DNA of 64,000 nt from Variovorax brevis (GTDB lineage: Bacteria; Pseudomonadota; Gammaproteobacteria; Burkholderiales; Burkholderiaceae_C): positions 620,001-684,000 of the forward strand of contig NZ_JASZYG010000003.1 of assembly GCF_030317105.1 (NCBI RefSeq), in the 5' to 3' direction. A program made the translations under genes and the position numbers. A model generated the notes under the pieces. The model had not been told where the DNA came from and made no database searches. It saw only the letters and a list, made by a program, of their open reading frames with translations. Positions 49,561 through 58,512 of this stretch are shown piece by piece (within the stretch, counting starts at the first letter, position 1; the number at the start of each line of letters is the position of its first letter).

Positions 49561-50196
49561 ATGGCCCAGTACTTCGAAGTCCACCCCGACAATCCGCAAC
49601 CCCGCCTCCTCAAGCAGGCCGCGGCGCTGCTGGCGCGCGGCGAAGTGATTGCCGTGCCCACCGATTCGAGCTATGCGCTGGCCTGCCACCTGGACGACAA
49701 GGACGCCATCGACCAGTTGCGCCGCATCCGCCAGGTCGACGACAAGCACCACCTCACCCTGCTGTGCCGCGACCTGAGCGAGTTGGCCAACTACGCGCGC
49801 GTCGACAACAAGCAATACCGGCTGCTGAAGGCGGCCACGCCCGGGCCGTACACCTTCCTGCTCGAGGCGACCAAGGAAGTGCCGCGCCGCGTGAGCCACC
49901 CGCAGCGCAAGACCATCGGCCTGCGCGTGCCCGACCACAAGGTGCTCAGTGAGCTGCTGATGCTGCACGGCGAAGCGCTGCTGGCCACCACGCTCATTCC
50001 GCCCGGCGAGACCGAGGCGCTCAACGACGCGCAATCGATTCGCGAGCGCTTCGAGAAGCAGATCGGCGGCGTGATCGACGCCGGCGCCTGCCCGTCCCAA
50101 CCTACCACGGTGGTCGACCTCACGCCCATGGGCATCGGCAACGACCCGATCGTCGTGCGGCAAGGCCGCGGCTCGCTGGCCGCCTTGGGGCTCTAA
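49561..50196 (+). CDS. YciO/Sua5-type L-threonylcarbamoyladenylate synthase-family protein, 211 aa
   Basis: YrdC-fold protein. Seen: EVIAVPTDSSYALACHLDDKDAI, where typical TsaC has PT(D/E)T-x-GL; RIRQVDDKHHLTLLCRDLSELANYARV, a YciO-type substrate loop; and TIGLRVPDH. The C-terminal YciO segment is GACPSQPTTVVDLTP. YciO proteins share the fold with the tRNA t6A enzyme but their role is less clear. Located upstream of the M50 protease and trpS, all in one direction. Confidence 0.88.
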   Translation: MAQYFEVHPDNPQPRLLKQAAALLARGEVIAVPTDSSYALACHLDDKDAIDQLRRIRQVDDKHHLTLLCRDLSELANYARVDNKQYRLLKAATPGPYTFLLEATKEVPRRVSHPQRKTIGLRVPDHKVLSELLMLHGEALLATTLIPPGETEALNDAQSIRERFEKQIGGVIDAGACPSQPTTVVDLTPMGIGNDPIVVRQGRGSLAALGL

Positions 50197-50242
50197 GGTC
50201 TCCTTAAGCCGGGCCTTTCGGGCGCTCTGAGACAATTGACGG

Positions 50243-50914
50243 GTGGACATCAATAACCTCATCCAAACCATCCTGATCTATGCCATTCCGGTGATCTTCG
50301 CGATCACCGTGCACGAGGCAGCGCATGGCTATGCAGCCCGCTATTTCGGCGACAACACCGCATGGATGATGGGTCGGGTCACGCTCAATCCGGTCAAGCA
50401 CATCGATCCGATGGGCACGATCCTGATGCCGCTGCTGCTCTATTTCGCGACCTCGGGCGCGTTCCTCTTCGGCTACGCCAAGCCGGTGCCGGTGAATTTC
50501 GGGCAACTGCGCCATCCCAAGCGCGACATGGTCTGGGTGGCGCTGGCCGGGCCCGCTTCGAATTTCGTGCAGGCGGTGTTGTGGGCCTTGCTGCTGGTCG
50601 CGCTGGTCGCCGCTGGCGTGCGGGAGCCCTTCTTCGTCAAGATGTGCCAAGGCGGCGTGCTGGTGAACCTGGTGATGTGCGCCTTCAACCTCTTTCCGCT
50701 GCCTCCGCTGGATGGCGGCCGCGTGCTGGCGGGCCTGTTGCCCCGCGGCGGTGCCCAGCAATTGCTCGCGCGCATCGAGCCCTTCGGATTCTTCATCGTG
50801 ATGGGCCTGGTGATTGCCGGCGTCGTGGGCAAGTGGTGGCTGCAGCCGCTCATGGGCGTCGGCTACGACGTCATCAATTTCCTGCTGATTCCCTTTGCAG
50901 CGCTCCTGCGCTGA
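50243..50914 (+). CDS. M50-family site-2-type intramembrane metalloprotease, 223 aa
   Basis: Zinc protease embedded in the membrane. HEAAH at residues 24-28 inside the first helix is the HExxH motif; the second motif is [13 protein letters not shown] with the Asp ligand. About five membrane segments. It lacks a PDZ domain, so it is the short Rip/YwhC-like form and not RseP. The start is a GTG at 50243. trpS follows after 26 bp. Targets unknown. Confidence 0.9.
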   Translation: MDINNLIQTILIYAIPVIFAITVHEAAHGYAARYFGDNTAWMMGRVTLNPVKHIDPMGTILMPLLLYFATSGAFLFGYAKPVPVNFGQLRHPKRDMVWVALAGPASNFVQAVLWALLLVALVAAGVREPFFVKMCQGGVLVNLVMCAFNLFPLPPLDGGRVLAGLLPRGGAQQLLARIEPFGFFIVMGLVIAGVVGKWWLQPLMGVGYDVINFLLIPFAALLR

Positions 50915-50940
50915 CCTGCCGAAGAAACCGCAAGTCCAAC

Positions 50941-52266
50941 ATGGCCTCGACTCCCTCCATCACCCGTTACCTCACCGGCATCACCACGACGGGGACGCCG
51001 CACCTGGGCAACTACGTCGGCTCGGTGCGCCCCTCGGTGCACTTCAGCCGCCACGACAATGTCCAGAGCTTCTACTTCCTGGCGGACTACCACGCACTCA
51101 TCAAGTGCGACGAGCCGTCGCGCATCCAGCGCTCCACGCTGGAGATCGCCGCCACCTGGCTGGCCTGCGGACTCGATCCGGAGCGCGTTACTTTCTATCG
51201 CCAGTCCGACATTCCGGAAATTCCCGAACTCACCTGGCTGCTGACCTGCGTGAGCGCCAAGGGCATGCTCAACCGCGCGCACGCCTACAAGGCGGCGGTC
51301 GACAAGAACGTTGCCAGGGGCGAAGACCCGGATGGCGACGTGAGCGCGGGCCTGTTCATGTACCCGGTGCTCATGGCCGCGGACATCCTGATGTTCAACG
51401 CCCACAAGGTGCCGGTCGGCCGCGACCAGGTGCAACACCTGGAAATGACGCGCGACATCGCGCAGCGCTTCAACCACCTGTATGGCGAGCACTTCACGCT
51501 GCCCGAGGTGGTGATCGACGACGCCGTCGCCCTGCTCCCCGGCCTGGACGGCCGCAAGATGAGCAAAAGCTACGACAACACGATTCCGCTCTTCACGCCG
51601 CGCAAGCAGCTGCAAAAGCTCATTGCCGGCATCGTGACCGACTCGCGCGCGCCGGGCGAGCCCAAGGACACGGAAGGCTCCGCGCTGTTCCAGATCTACC
51701 AGGCCTTTGCCTCGGAAAACGAGACGCAGGCGATGCGCAAGGCCTTTGCCGACGGCATCGGCTGGAGCGACGCCAAGCAACTGCTGTTCGAGCGCATCGA
51801 CCAGGAAATCGGCCCGCTGCGCGAACGCTACGAAGCCTTGATGGCCGATCCCTCGCAAATCGAGCGCACCCTGCAGGCCGGCGCCGGGAAGGCCCGGGCG
51901 ATCTCAAAGCCCTTTACCACGGGCCTGAGGCACGCCGTGGGCCTTCGAAGCCTCGCGGCGACCGCCGTAAACCCCTCCGCAAAGGCTGCCAAAGTCGCCA
52001 AGGTGACCAAAACTGGTTTCAAACAGTATCGGGAAAAGGACGGGCTTTTCTACTTCAAGCTCCAGAATGAACAAGGAAGTACGCTTTTACAGAGCCGCGG
52101 CTTCCAATCCCCGCAAGAAGCAGGCCGCGTAATTGGCGCGTTGCAACAACTTCCGCACGAATCTTTGATATCTTTCGCGGCGCAGCTCGAACCCATCGAC
52201 AATGAGGGTGCGCGCGCAGCGACACAAGCGCTTGAGGCGCTCGCCAGGTCAACAGGCGAAAGTTAG
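50941..52266 (+). CDS. trpS: Tryptophanyl-tRNA synthetase with C-terminal DUF1508-like extension, 441 aa
   Basis: Charges tRNA-Trp. HIGH-type motif [24 protein letters not shown], and KMSKS in [12 protein letters not shown] are clear; the core ends near residue 340. Normal bacterial TrpRS stops there (about 330-340 aa). Here a basic Ala/Lys linker ([16 protein letters not shown]) leads to about residues 358-405: [20 protein letters not shown] and [13 protein letters not shown], the pattern of a DUF1508/YegP domain. The extension is in frame without interruption and keeps normal codon use, so it is not a frameshift product. Its job is unknown, perhaps RNA or protein contact. Confidence 0.93.
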   Translation: MASTPSITRYLTGITTTGTPHLGNYVGSVRPSVHFSRHDNVQSFYFLADYHALIKCDEPSRIQRSTLEIAATWLACGLDPERVTFYRQSDIPEIPELTWLLTCVSAKGMLNRAHAYKAAVDKNVARGEDPDGDVSAGLFMYPVLMAADILMFNAHKVPVGRDQVQHLEMTRDIAQRFNHLYGEHFTLPEVVIDDAVALLPGLDGRKMSKSYDNTIPLFTPRKQLQKLIAGIVTDSRAPGEPKDTEGSALFQIYQAFASENETQAMRKAFADGIGWSDAKQLLFERIDQEIGPLRERYEALMADPSQIERTLQAGAGKARAISKPFTTGLRHAVGLRSLAATAVNPSAKAAKVAKVTKTGFKQYREKDGLFYFKLQNEQGSTLLQSRGFQSPQEAGRVIGALQQLPHESLISFAAQLEPIDNEGARAATQALEALARSTGES

Positions 52267-52344
52267 GGGAGAAGGAAAGCGCTCCGGGCCATACAACAAA
52301 GAACGGTCCCACCGAACCCGGAATGCGCGAATTGAATTTGAAGC

Positions 52345-52947
52345 ATGAGCATTTACGTCATCGACGATCATCCCCTGATGCGTGACGCTATCGTGATGGT
52401 TTTGCGCCGTCTGCGTCCCGCCGAGAACATCGTCGAACTGGAACGTCTCGACCGCCTCGCGGCAGCCGTGCGGCAGCACGGCACGCCCGAGCTCTTTTGC
52501 CTCGATCTCAAGCTTCCGGACACGACCGGCGTGTCCGGCGTGCTGGCCGTGAAGCACACCTATCCCGACATTCCGGTGGCGGTGTATTCGGCCTCGCCCG
52601 CAGCGGACATGGAAGAAGCCTGCATCGAAGCCGGCGCGGACATCTACATCGAAAAATCTGCCGGCTCCGGCGAACTCGCTGCCGCCCTGCGCGGACTGCT
52701 GCAGGCCGACGACGAGCGTGAAGACGCCGCACCCGCGAACAACAGCAAGCTCTCCAAGCGCCAGACGCAACTGATCGCCATGCTCGACAAGGGCATGAGC
52801 AATCGCGAAATCGCCACGCAGCTGGAAATCAGCGAACACACGGTGAAGGTGCACCTGTGGCGCCTGTTCCGCCGCCTGGGCGTCAAGAGCCGCACGCAAG
52901 CGCTGCACCACGCACGCAACCACGGCTTGCTCTCAACTTCTAGCTGA
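52345..52947 (+). CDS. LuxR/NarL-family response regulator, 200 aa
   Basis: Receiver domain at residues 1-120: IDDHPLMRDAIV with the acidic pair, phospho-Asp in FCLDLKLPDTTG, Lys in YIEKSAGSGEL. LuxR helix-turn-helix at the end: LSKRQTQLIAMLDKGMSNREIATQLEISEHTVKVHLWRLFRRLGV. Start ATG at 52345. The gene is convergent to the histidine kinase gene that follows across a 187-bp gap, so it may be its partner although not in the same operon. Target genes unknown. Confidence 0.9.
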   Translation: MSIYVIDDHPLMRDAIVMVLRRLRPAENIVELERLDRLAAAVRQHGTPELFCLDLKLPDTTGVSGVLAVKHTYPDIPVAVYSASPAADMEEACIEAGADIYIEKSAGSGELAAALRGLLQADDEREDAAPANNSKLSKRQTQLIAMLDKGMSNREIATQLEISEHTVKVHLWRLFRRLGVKSRTQALHHARNHGLLSTSS

Positions 52948-53039
52948 TCTGAAGGGGACGCGGCCTCCAGCTGCCCCTGCCGCGCCGCCATTCGCCCAAA
53001 GCTCGAAGCGCTCCCGCGCGTCCAATCCAAGCCCCACAC

Positions 53040-53134
53040 CGCGGAACCGGCTTCGCCGGGCCGCAGGTGAGGTCCCCTCCTCGGGAGGTGGCGAATTACA
53101 CGAAGCGAAGCGGAGTGAAAAGCCGGGAGGCTTG
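53040..53134 (-). repeat. Dispersed intergenic repeat, minus-strand copy
   Basis: Read on the minus strand it starts directly behind the kinase gene with GCCTCCCGGCTTTTCACTCC and continues CGCTTCGCTTCGTGTAATTC. This matches the copy at 61812-61905 in most positions over about 60 bp. It then runs into CCTCCCGAGGAGG and a small hairpin CCGGC-TTC-GCCGG (53047-53059). Position right after a stop codon suggests a terminator-linked repeat. Confidence 0.75.
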
Positions 53135-54571
53135 TTAACCCACCGCGCCTGAGATGCGGGATTGTGCTTGCGCTTCGTCGGCGTCGTGCAGTGCGACGCG
53201 GAAGACGCTGCCTCGGCCCAGTCTGGAGCGGACGCTGACGGGATGCCCCAAGGCGTGCGACAGCCGTGCCACGATGGCCAGGCCCAAGCCGAAGCCGTCG
53301 GAGGTGCCGGCGTGGTCGGCCACCTTGTAGAACTCAAGGAACACATCGCGCAGATGCTCTCGCGCGATGCCGATGCCTGTGTCCCACACTTCCACGCGCA
53401 GGCCGTCTCGGGTGTGGCGCGAGGCGATCAGCACGCCGCCTTCCGCGGTGTACTTGATGGCGTTGGCGATCAGGTTGCCGATCATGCGGCGCACGCGAAT
53501 CGGGTCGGTGAGCACCGTGCCGGCCGTGGCGTGCACGCGGAAGGTCAGGCCCTTGGCTTCAGCCACGGGACGGTACTGCAGCTCGAGGTCATGCAACAGT
53601 TGCTTGACGTCGACGCGCGCGATGTGCAGCCGCACCTGGCCTGAGTCGATGCGCGCCAGGTCGAAGAGCGAATCGAAAAGCGCGTTGACCGCATGCGTGG
53701 CGCGAACGATCTTGGGCGCAATCTCCTGCACCAGTTCGGGCTCGTTGCGCAGCCAGTCGGCATAGAGCGACAAGGCCAGCACGGGTTGGCGCATGTCGTG
53801 CGCCGCGCTGGCCAGAAAGCGGTTCTTCATCGCCACCGCGGCCACCGCGGCCTGCCGCTGCTGCGTCAGCGAGTTGATCAGGATGTGGTTGTGATAGAGC
53901 AGCTCGAAACTGTTGCGTGCCGTCTCGTGAATGCGGCGGCCGGCGCGCAGCAGCATCCACCAGTGCAACAGCGGCAGCGCCAGGAACCCGTAGTTGAAGT
54001 TCGCCTTCGCAAAATCGAGCTGCAGGATGCGATAGAACAAGGCGCACATCATCGAGATGAAGAGCGCATTGATGTAGCGGTTGAGCAGCGGCGGATGCAA
54101 CGACAGGCTGTTGAGCGGAAAGGTCGCCACGCCCGCCACGATGAGCCAGCACATGAACTGGTTCACCAGCGGCGCACGCTCGAAGAAGATCAGGATCGAC
54201 AAACCCCACACCAACCCGCTCGCGCTCCAGAGGTGGTGAAAGCGCTCCATGAAGCGCTGCTGCGAAGCGGAGTCGCGCGCCGCGTACTGGGTGGCGTAAA
54301 CACGCTCGCCCCACACCCGGCACGCGGTCACCACCACGCCAAAGCCGAGCCAGGCGAGCAGCTGCCAGTTGGGCACGTGTCCCCAGCACAGCGCGGCCAT
54401 GGTCGGCATCATGAAGGCGGACAGCAGGTACGAGCCGCGGGCTGCGCGCATCAGGCTGCGGATGAGTTCCCCGCGCACCCACGGTTCTGCCTCGTCCGCC
54501 GTCGCGGGCGCCGGCGTGAGGCTGGCGAAGGACGAATTGCCGAGCCCGGCGAAGGCTGAATTGCCCCTCAC
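53135..54571 (-). CDS. Membrane sensor histidine kinase, 478 aa
   Basis: Six predicted membrane segments in residues about 35-215 with short loops, so it probably senses within the membrane. Dimerisation/phosphoacceptor box LASAAHDMRQPVLALSLYADWL; ATP-binding blocks NLIANAIKYT, DTGIGIAREHL and DGFGLGLAIVARLS. HDMRQP is the HisKA form often coupled to LuxR-type regulators. The start is a GTG at 54571, one base behind the stop of the FGE gene, so the two are coupled. The convergent response regulator is the nearest possible partner. Confidence 0.9.
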   Translation of the reverse strand: MRGNSAFAGLGNSSFASLTPAPATADEAEPWVRGELIRSLMRAARGSYLLSAFMMPTMAALCWGHVPNWQLLAWLGFGVVVTACRVWGERVYATQYAARDSASQQRFMERFHHLWSASGLVWGLSILIFFERAPLVNQFMCWLIVAGVATFPLNSLSLHPPLLNRYINALFISMMCALFYRILQLDFAKANFNYGFLALPLLHWWMLLRAGRRIHETARNSFELLYHNHILINSLTQQRQAAVAAVAMKNRFLASAAHDMRQPVLALSLYADWLRNEPELVQEIAPKIVRATHAVNALFDSLFDLARIDSGQVRLHIARVDVKQLLHDLELQYRPVAEAKGLTFRVHATAGTVLTDPIRVRRMIGNLIANAIKYTAEGGVLIASRHTRDGLRVEVWDTGIGIAREHLRDVFLEFYKVADHAGTSDGFGLGLAIVARLSHALGHPVSVRSRLGRGSVFRVALHDADEAQAQSRISGAVG

Positions 54572-54572
54572 G

Positions 54573-55823
54573 TCAACCGCCGCGCGAACCGTCGGCCGTG
54601 GCCGACGCTTGCGTCTTCTGCTTTGCCTTCCACGCGTCTTCGTCCATTACCAGGCGAAAGCCCAGGTGCGACATGCTGGTGTAGGGATCGGTGCCACGGC
54701 GGGCGCTGGGTCGATAGCTCAAGCAATAGTCCTCGTTGCACAAAAAGGAGCCGCCGCGCGTCACGCGCTTGGGTGCATTGACCGGCACGCCGGGCTCCGT
54801 GGGGTCGAAACTGTCGTTGGGGCCGCGCGGGTTGTCCAGGCCCTTGCCGGCCGAGGCTTCGCGCCGGAACTGGTCCGCGCGATACCAGTCGGCCACCCAT
54901 TGCCAGGCGTTGCCCGTCATGTCGTAAAGGCCGTAGCCGTTGGCCGGAAAGGTGCCTGCGGCACTGGTGCCCACCGCACCGCCCGCCTTGGCGTTGACGA
55001 CCGGAAATTGACGCGGTTGTTGCCCTTGCCACACGTTGGCCATCTGCTGCCCCTTGACCGGCGCGAAATCTTCGCCCCAGACGTAGGTGGCTTGCTCCAG
55101 TCCACCGCGCGCGGCGAACTCCCATTCGGCCTCGGTCGGCAGGCGCTTGCCGGCCCATTTGGCGTAGGCCAGCGCGTCTTCGTAACTCACCTGCACGACC
55201 GGGTGCGCGTCCTTGCCGTCGATGTTGCTGCCCGGGCCTTGCGGATGCTTCCAGTCGGCGCCCGGCACGTAGCGCCACCAGCGGGAAAAGTCGCTGTAGT
55301 CGACCACCGCAGGCGTGCCCACGAAGACCATGGCACCGGCCACCATCGAGCCTTCAGGCGGCTTGGGCGTGCCGGGCGCCACCTGCACCTTGACGGTTTC
55401 CCAGTCGGGCGGAAGCTCGGCCGTCGTGCGATAGCCGGTCGCGTCGACAAAGCGGCGGAACTCGGCGTTTGTGACGTGATGGCGATCCATCCAGAAGCCA
55501 TGCACCTGCGCCTTGTGCGCGGGCTTTTCGTTGGCCTGCGCGTTCTTGCTGTCGCTGCCCATGAGGAACTCGCCGCCGGGCACCCACGCCATGTCCGCAG
55601 GCCCCTTCTTGCCGTCGCCAAGCACGACCTGCGGCCCCTTGGGCGCGCTCTTTCCGGTGAGCAGCATGACGCCGCCATAGCCTGCCGCAGCGCAGGCTAT
55701 GACGGCCGCGCCGATCAGCCACTCGCGCCGGCGCGAAGGCGCCTTGACGGCAACCGCGGGCGCGGCAACGGCTCGCGGCGCAACGGATTTCGAGGATTGC
55801 GGTTTTCGGTTGCCACGGCTCAT
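54573..55823 (-). CDS. Formylglycine-generating enzyme, membrane-anchored, 416 aa
   Basis: SUMF1/FGE-fold protein. An N-terminal basic stretch and one membrane helix (WLIGAAVIACAAAGYGGVMLL) place the body in the periplasm. FGE blocks: MAWVPGGEFLMGSD, HPVVQVSYEDALAYAKWAGKRLPTEAEWEFAARGG, YDMTGNAWQWVADWY and RVTRGGSFLCNEDYCLSYRP. Cys362 and Cys367 (C-x4-C) are the two catalytic cysteines of true FGEs, which many SUMF1-fold relatives lack. It should convert a Cys in CxPxR sulfatase motifs to formylglycine. No sulfatase is in the window. It is followed directly by the histidine kinase. Confidence 0.85.
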   Translation of the reverse strand: MSRGNRKPQSSKSVAPRAVAAPAVAVKAPSRRREWLIGAAVIACAAAGYGGVMLLTGKSAPKGPQVVLGDGKKGPADMAWVPGGEFLMGSDSKNAQANEKPAHKAQVHGFWMDRHHVTNAEFRRFVDATGYRTTAELPPDWETVKVQVAPGTPKPPEGSMVAGAMVFVGTPAVVDYSDFSRWWRYVPGADWKHPQGPGSNIDGKDAHPVVQVSYEDALAYAKWAGKRLPTEAEWEFAARGGLEQATYVWGEDFAPVKGQQMANVWQGQQPRQFPVVNAKAGGAVGTSAAGTFPANGYGLYDMTGNAWQWVADWYRADQFRREASAGKGLDNPRGPNDSFDPTEPGVPVNAPKRVTRGGSFLCNEDYCLSYRPSARRGTDPYTSMSHLGFRLVMDEDAWKAKQKTQASATADGSRGG

Positions 55824-55942
55824 GCGCGAACTGTAGCAAGAGACTCGCGCCAACGCCGTGCCGTCGCCGCAACGGCAAAGACCCCAACACAAGCAGCATT
55901 GCCTCTTGACACGCGCCTCCGGCTCGCTAGATACTGAACCAA

Positions 55943-56398
55943 ATGGTTAAGTCTTCACACGCCGACCTCGATCTTGTCTTTGCCGCCTTGTCCGACAGCA
56001 CGCGGCGCGACGTGCTGCTCGCGCTCGGCCAGGGCAGCCAGAGCGTGACCGAACTTGCCCAGCCCTACGGCATGTCCCTGACCGGGTTCATGAAGCATCT
56101 GCGCGTGCTCGAAGACGCCGGCCTCATTGCGCGAGAGAAGGAAGGCCGCGTCGTGCGTTGCGAGATTTCCGCGCAGCCCTTGCAGGAGGCCGCCGTGTGG
56201 TTGTCCCGCTATGAAAAGTTCTGGACCGAGCGCTTCGATGCACTCGGACGATTCCTCTATCACGACCAGGAGTTGAACCCATGGCCCAAACCGCCGGCAC
56301 CGCCGCCCGCGCCGACAAACCCGCCCTCCGCCTCCAGCGCCACTTCGAAGTCGCGCCAGAAAAAGTCTGGCACGCGTGGACCGACCCGAAAGCGTTGA
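55943..56398 (+). CDS. ArsR-family transcriptional regulator, 151 aa
   Basis: Winged-helix regulator of the kind found before SRPBCC/AHSA1 genes. HTH: FAALSDSTRRDVLLALGQGSQSVTELAQPYGMSLTGFMKHLRVLEDAGLI, wing KEGRVVRCEIS. No metal-binding CxC. The usual core ends near residue 110 (YHDQEL); 39 more residues, rich in Pro, Ser and Lys, are read in a frame that overlaps the next gene by 118 nt. This tail has low-complexity composition and is probably not functional, or the true stop was lost. Likely controls itself and the following genes. Confidence 0.85.
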   Translation: MVKSSHADLDLVFAALSDSTRRDVLLALGQGSQSVTELAQPYGMSLTGFMKHLRVLEDAGLIAREKEGRVVRCEISAQPLQEAAVWLSRYEKFWTERFDALGRFLYHDQELNPWPKPPAPPPAPTNPPSASSATSKSRQKKSGTRGPTRKR

Positions 56399-56745
56399 GC
56401 GTCTGGTTCGGTCCGGGCCACGACAACTCCGTGCTGCGCGCCAGCGTGGACCTGCGCGTGGGCGGGCATTTCAACGTGGCCTTCAACACCAAGGACGGCG
56501 GCGAGCATGAAGTCAACGGCGTCTATCGCGAGGTGGTGCCGCAGCGCAAGCTGGTGTTCACGTGGGCCTGGGTCAGTACGCCCGAGCGTGAATCGCTGGT
56601 GACGGTGCGCTTCGAACCCACCGCTACCGGCACGCAGATGGATTTCCTGCATGAGCAGTTCCACGACGAGGTCGCGCGCGACGACCACGAAGGCGGATGG
56701 ACTCCCACCTTCGAAAAACTCGCGCGTTTCGTTCACACATTCTGA
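56281..56745 (+). CDS. SRPBCC/AHSA1-domain protein, 154 aa
   Basis: START-like helix-grip protein. Typical blocks: VAPEKVWHAWTDPKALSVWFGP, DLRVGGHFNVAFNT, GVYREVVPQRKLVFTWAW and SLVTVRFEPTATGTQMDFLHEQF. CAGGAG lies 8 nt before the ATG inside the ArsR gene. Family members bind small hydrophobic ligands; the pairing ArsR-AHSA1 is widespread in bacteria. It is followed by a DUF899 gene after 10 bp. Confidence 0.88.
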   Translation: MAQTAGTAARADKPALRLQRHFEVAPEKVWHAWTDPKALSVWFGPGHDNSVLRASVDLRVGGHFNVAFNTKDGGEHEVNGVYREVVPQRKLVFTWAWVSTPERESLVTVRFEPTATGTQMDFLHEQFHDEVARDDHEGGWTPTFEKLARFVHTF

Positions 56746-56755
56746 AAGGACCGAA

Positions 56756-57511
56756 ATGAGCAACCGGATCGAAGGCCACCGCGTCGTCTCGCGCGCCGAG
56801 TGGATCGAAGCCAGCACGCGCCACGTCGCGCTTGAAAAGGAACTCACCCGCCTGCGCGACCGCCTCAGCGAAGAACGGCGCGACCTGCCGTGGGTCAAGC
56901 TCGACCAGGCCTACGCCTTCCAGACGCGCGAAGGCACACGAACGTTGGCAGAGCTCTTTGGCGGCAACAGCCAGTTGGTGGTCTACCACTTCATGTTCGC
57001 GCCGGGCGACGAAGCGGGCTGCATCGGCTGCTCCTTCGTGCTCGACCACATGCAGGGCGCACTGGTGCACCTGGCGCATCACGACGTGAGTGTGGTCGTG
57101 GTGTCGCGTGCGCCGCTCGTTGAAATCGAACGCTATCGCGCGCGCATGGGCTGGAACGTGAAATGGGCGTCCTCCAGCGGCAGCGATTTCAACTACGACT
57201 TCAAGGTGTCGTTCACGCCGAAGCAGGTGGCATCAGGCCTCGTGGACTACAACTTCAAGATGCAGGCGCCTTGGGGGCCGGAAGCCTCCGGCGTGAGCGT
57301 GTTCTTCAAGGACGAACGCGGGGACGTCTTCCACACCTATTCATCCTTTGGCCGCGGCGGCGAAGGGCTGCTCGGTGCCTACACGCTGCTCGACATGGTG
57401 CCCAAGGGCCGTTCAGAGCCCGCCACGGGCGCCAAGATGCAGCATTGGGTCAAGCGCCATGACGAATACGACGGCGGCGCAGCCACCGTCCCGCACGCCT
57501 GCTGCAACTGA
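56756..57511 (+). CDS. DUF899-family thioredoxin-like protein, 251 aa
   Basis: Known family of unknown function with a thioredoxin-like fold. Seen: VVSRAEWIEASTRHVALEKELTRLRDRL at the start, LPWVKLDQAYAF, DEAGCIGCSFVLDHMQGALVHL, with a CIGC pair at the place of a redox CxxC, and NVKWASSSGSDFNYDF. GAAAGGA precedes the ATG. C-terminal AHACC-like cysteines (HACCN) are present. Always seen with ArsR/AHSA1/VOC genes in such clusters, which suggests a shared stress or detoxification role. Confidence 0.85.
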   Translation: MSNRIEGHRVVSRAEWIEASTRHVALEKELTRLRDRLSEERRDLPWVKLDQAYAFQTREGTRTLAELFGGNSQLVVYHFMFAPGDEAGCIGCSFVLDHMQGALVHLAHHDVSVVVVSRAPLVEIERYRARMGWNVKWASSSGSDFNYDFKVSFTPKQVASGLVDYNFKMQAPWGPEASGVSVFFKDERGDVFHTYSSFGRGGEGLLGAYTLLDMVPKGRSEPATGAKMQHWVKRHDEYDGGAATVPHACCN

Positions 57512-57529
57512 ACAAAAAAGGAATCCCCC

Positions 57530-58003
57530 ATGCAAAAGATCTCTCCCTTCCTGTGGTTCGACAACAATGCCGAGGAAGCCATCGAGTTCTACACGTCGAT
57601 CTTCAAGAATTCGAAGGTGTCGAACGTGATGCGTTACGGCGATGCGGGCCCCGGCCCCAAGGGCAGCGTGATGGGCGCGAGCGTCGAACTCGAAGGCCAG
57701 GAATTCATGGTGCTCAACGGCGGGCCGATGTTCAAGTTCTCGCCAGCCATTTCCTTCTACGTGCATTGCGACACGCAGGACGAAATCGATCACTACTGGG
57801 CACGGCTCGGTGAAGGCGGAACCATCCAGCAATGCGGATGGCTGCAAGACAAGTTCGGTGTGAGTTGGCAGATCGTGCCCAACATCCTGAGCAAATACCT
57901 TCAGGACAAGGACCCCACCCGGTCAAGCCGCGTGATGCAGGCCATGATGAAGATGGTCAAGCTCGACATCGGCGGCCTGCAAAGGGCTTACGACGGCGTT
58001 TGA
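57530..58003 (+). CDS. VOC-family protein, PhnB/3-demethylubiquinone-methyltransferase-like, 157 aa
   Basis: Glyoxalase-fold protein of the PhnB-like group: ISPFLWFDNNAEEAIEFYTSIFKNSKV opens the first module, GQEFMVLNGGPMFKFSPAISFYVHCDTQDEIDHYW joins the second, and WLQDKFGVSWQIVPNIL closes it. AAAAGGA is 5 nt before the ATG. Ends the ArsR-SRPBCC-DUF899 run. Enzymatic activity unknown; the group often lacks complete metal ligands. Confidence 0.85.
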   Translation: MQKISPFLWFDNNAEEAIEFYTSIFKNSKVSNVMRYGDAGPGPKGSVMGASVELEGQEFMVLNGGPMFKFSPAISFYVHCDTQDEIDHYWARLGEGGTIQQCGWLQDKFGVSWQIVPNILSKYLQDKDPTRSSRVMQAMMKMVKLDIGGLQRAYDGV

Positions 58004-58028
58004 GCGCGGCAAGGCGCGCACGGCTCAC

Positions 58029-58145
58029 TCAGTGCAGCGAGCAGAAGGGGCGGCCTTCAACGGTCGCCCAGATGCATGCGCGAATCCACGCAACGACGAT
58101 GCGCGGGTCCTGCGACGAAGGGACTGCCTGCATGGGTATTTGCAT
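58029..58145 (-). CDS. Possible small protein, 38 aa
   Basis: Short frame starting MQIPMQAVPSSQDPRIVV and ending GRPFCSLH. GGGAGAAG lies 4 nt before the ATG, and the gene starts 19 bp after the stop of the 58-aa gene on the same strand, so the two could form a transcript. No recognised domain; the helix IVVAWIRACIWATVE is amphipathic. Support is limited to the ribosome site and spacing. Confidence 0.35.
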   Translation of the reverse strand: MQIPMQAVPSSQDPRIVVAWIRACIWATVEGRPFCSLH

Positions 58146-58164
58146 GATGCTTCTCCCACCATGT

Positions 58165-58341
58165 TCAGCGCTCGACGCGCTCGAGAAGCCGCACCACCTC
58201 GTAGCCGAGCAGGTGCCAGAAGAACGCTTCGGATTCGTTCGTCGTGTGCAGGCGCGATTCGCGCGGCCCGGTGCATTCGTAGCAAAAGCGCCAGCCGAAG
58301 GTTTCGGTGCTGCGAAGGCTGCTGCTGCTGTTCTCGTTCAT
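58165..58341 (-). CDS. Small hypothetical protein, 58 aa
   Basis: A clear AGGAG stands 7 nt before the ATG at 58341. The product begins with a Ser-rich segment (MNENSSSSLRS) and contains FCYECTGPRESR, with a CxxC-like Cys-Tyr-Glu-Cys pair, and the C-terminal helix EAFFWHLLGYEVVRLLERV. The two cysteines may bind a metal. I do not recognise the family. Confidence 0.55.
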   Translation of the reverse strand: MNENSSSSLRSTETFGWRFCYECTGPRESRLHTTNESEAFFWHLLGYEVVRLLERVER

Positions 58342-58512
58342 GGCAATTCTCCTGAGCGGAAGATGCGGAAGATCCTGTAGTTGCAAGATAGGTCTTTCCC
58401 ATCGCGCGAAGGAGCGGCGGGCCGCCACTGGTGCCGTCAGCGTTCAGTTGCAAAGCTTGTCCGCATTGATGCCGTCTTCACCCATGGGCAATTGCTGACG
58501 CGAGGCTGCCGC

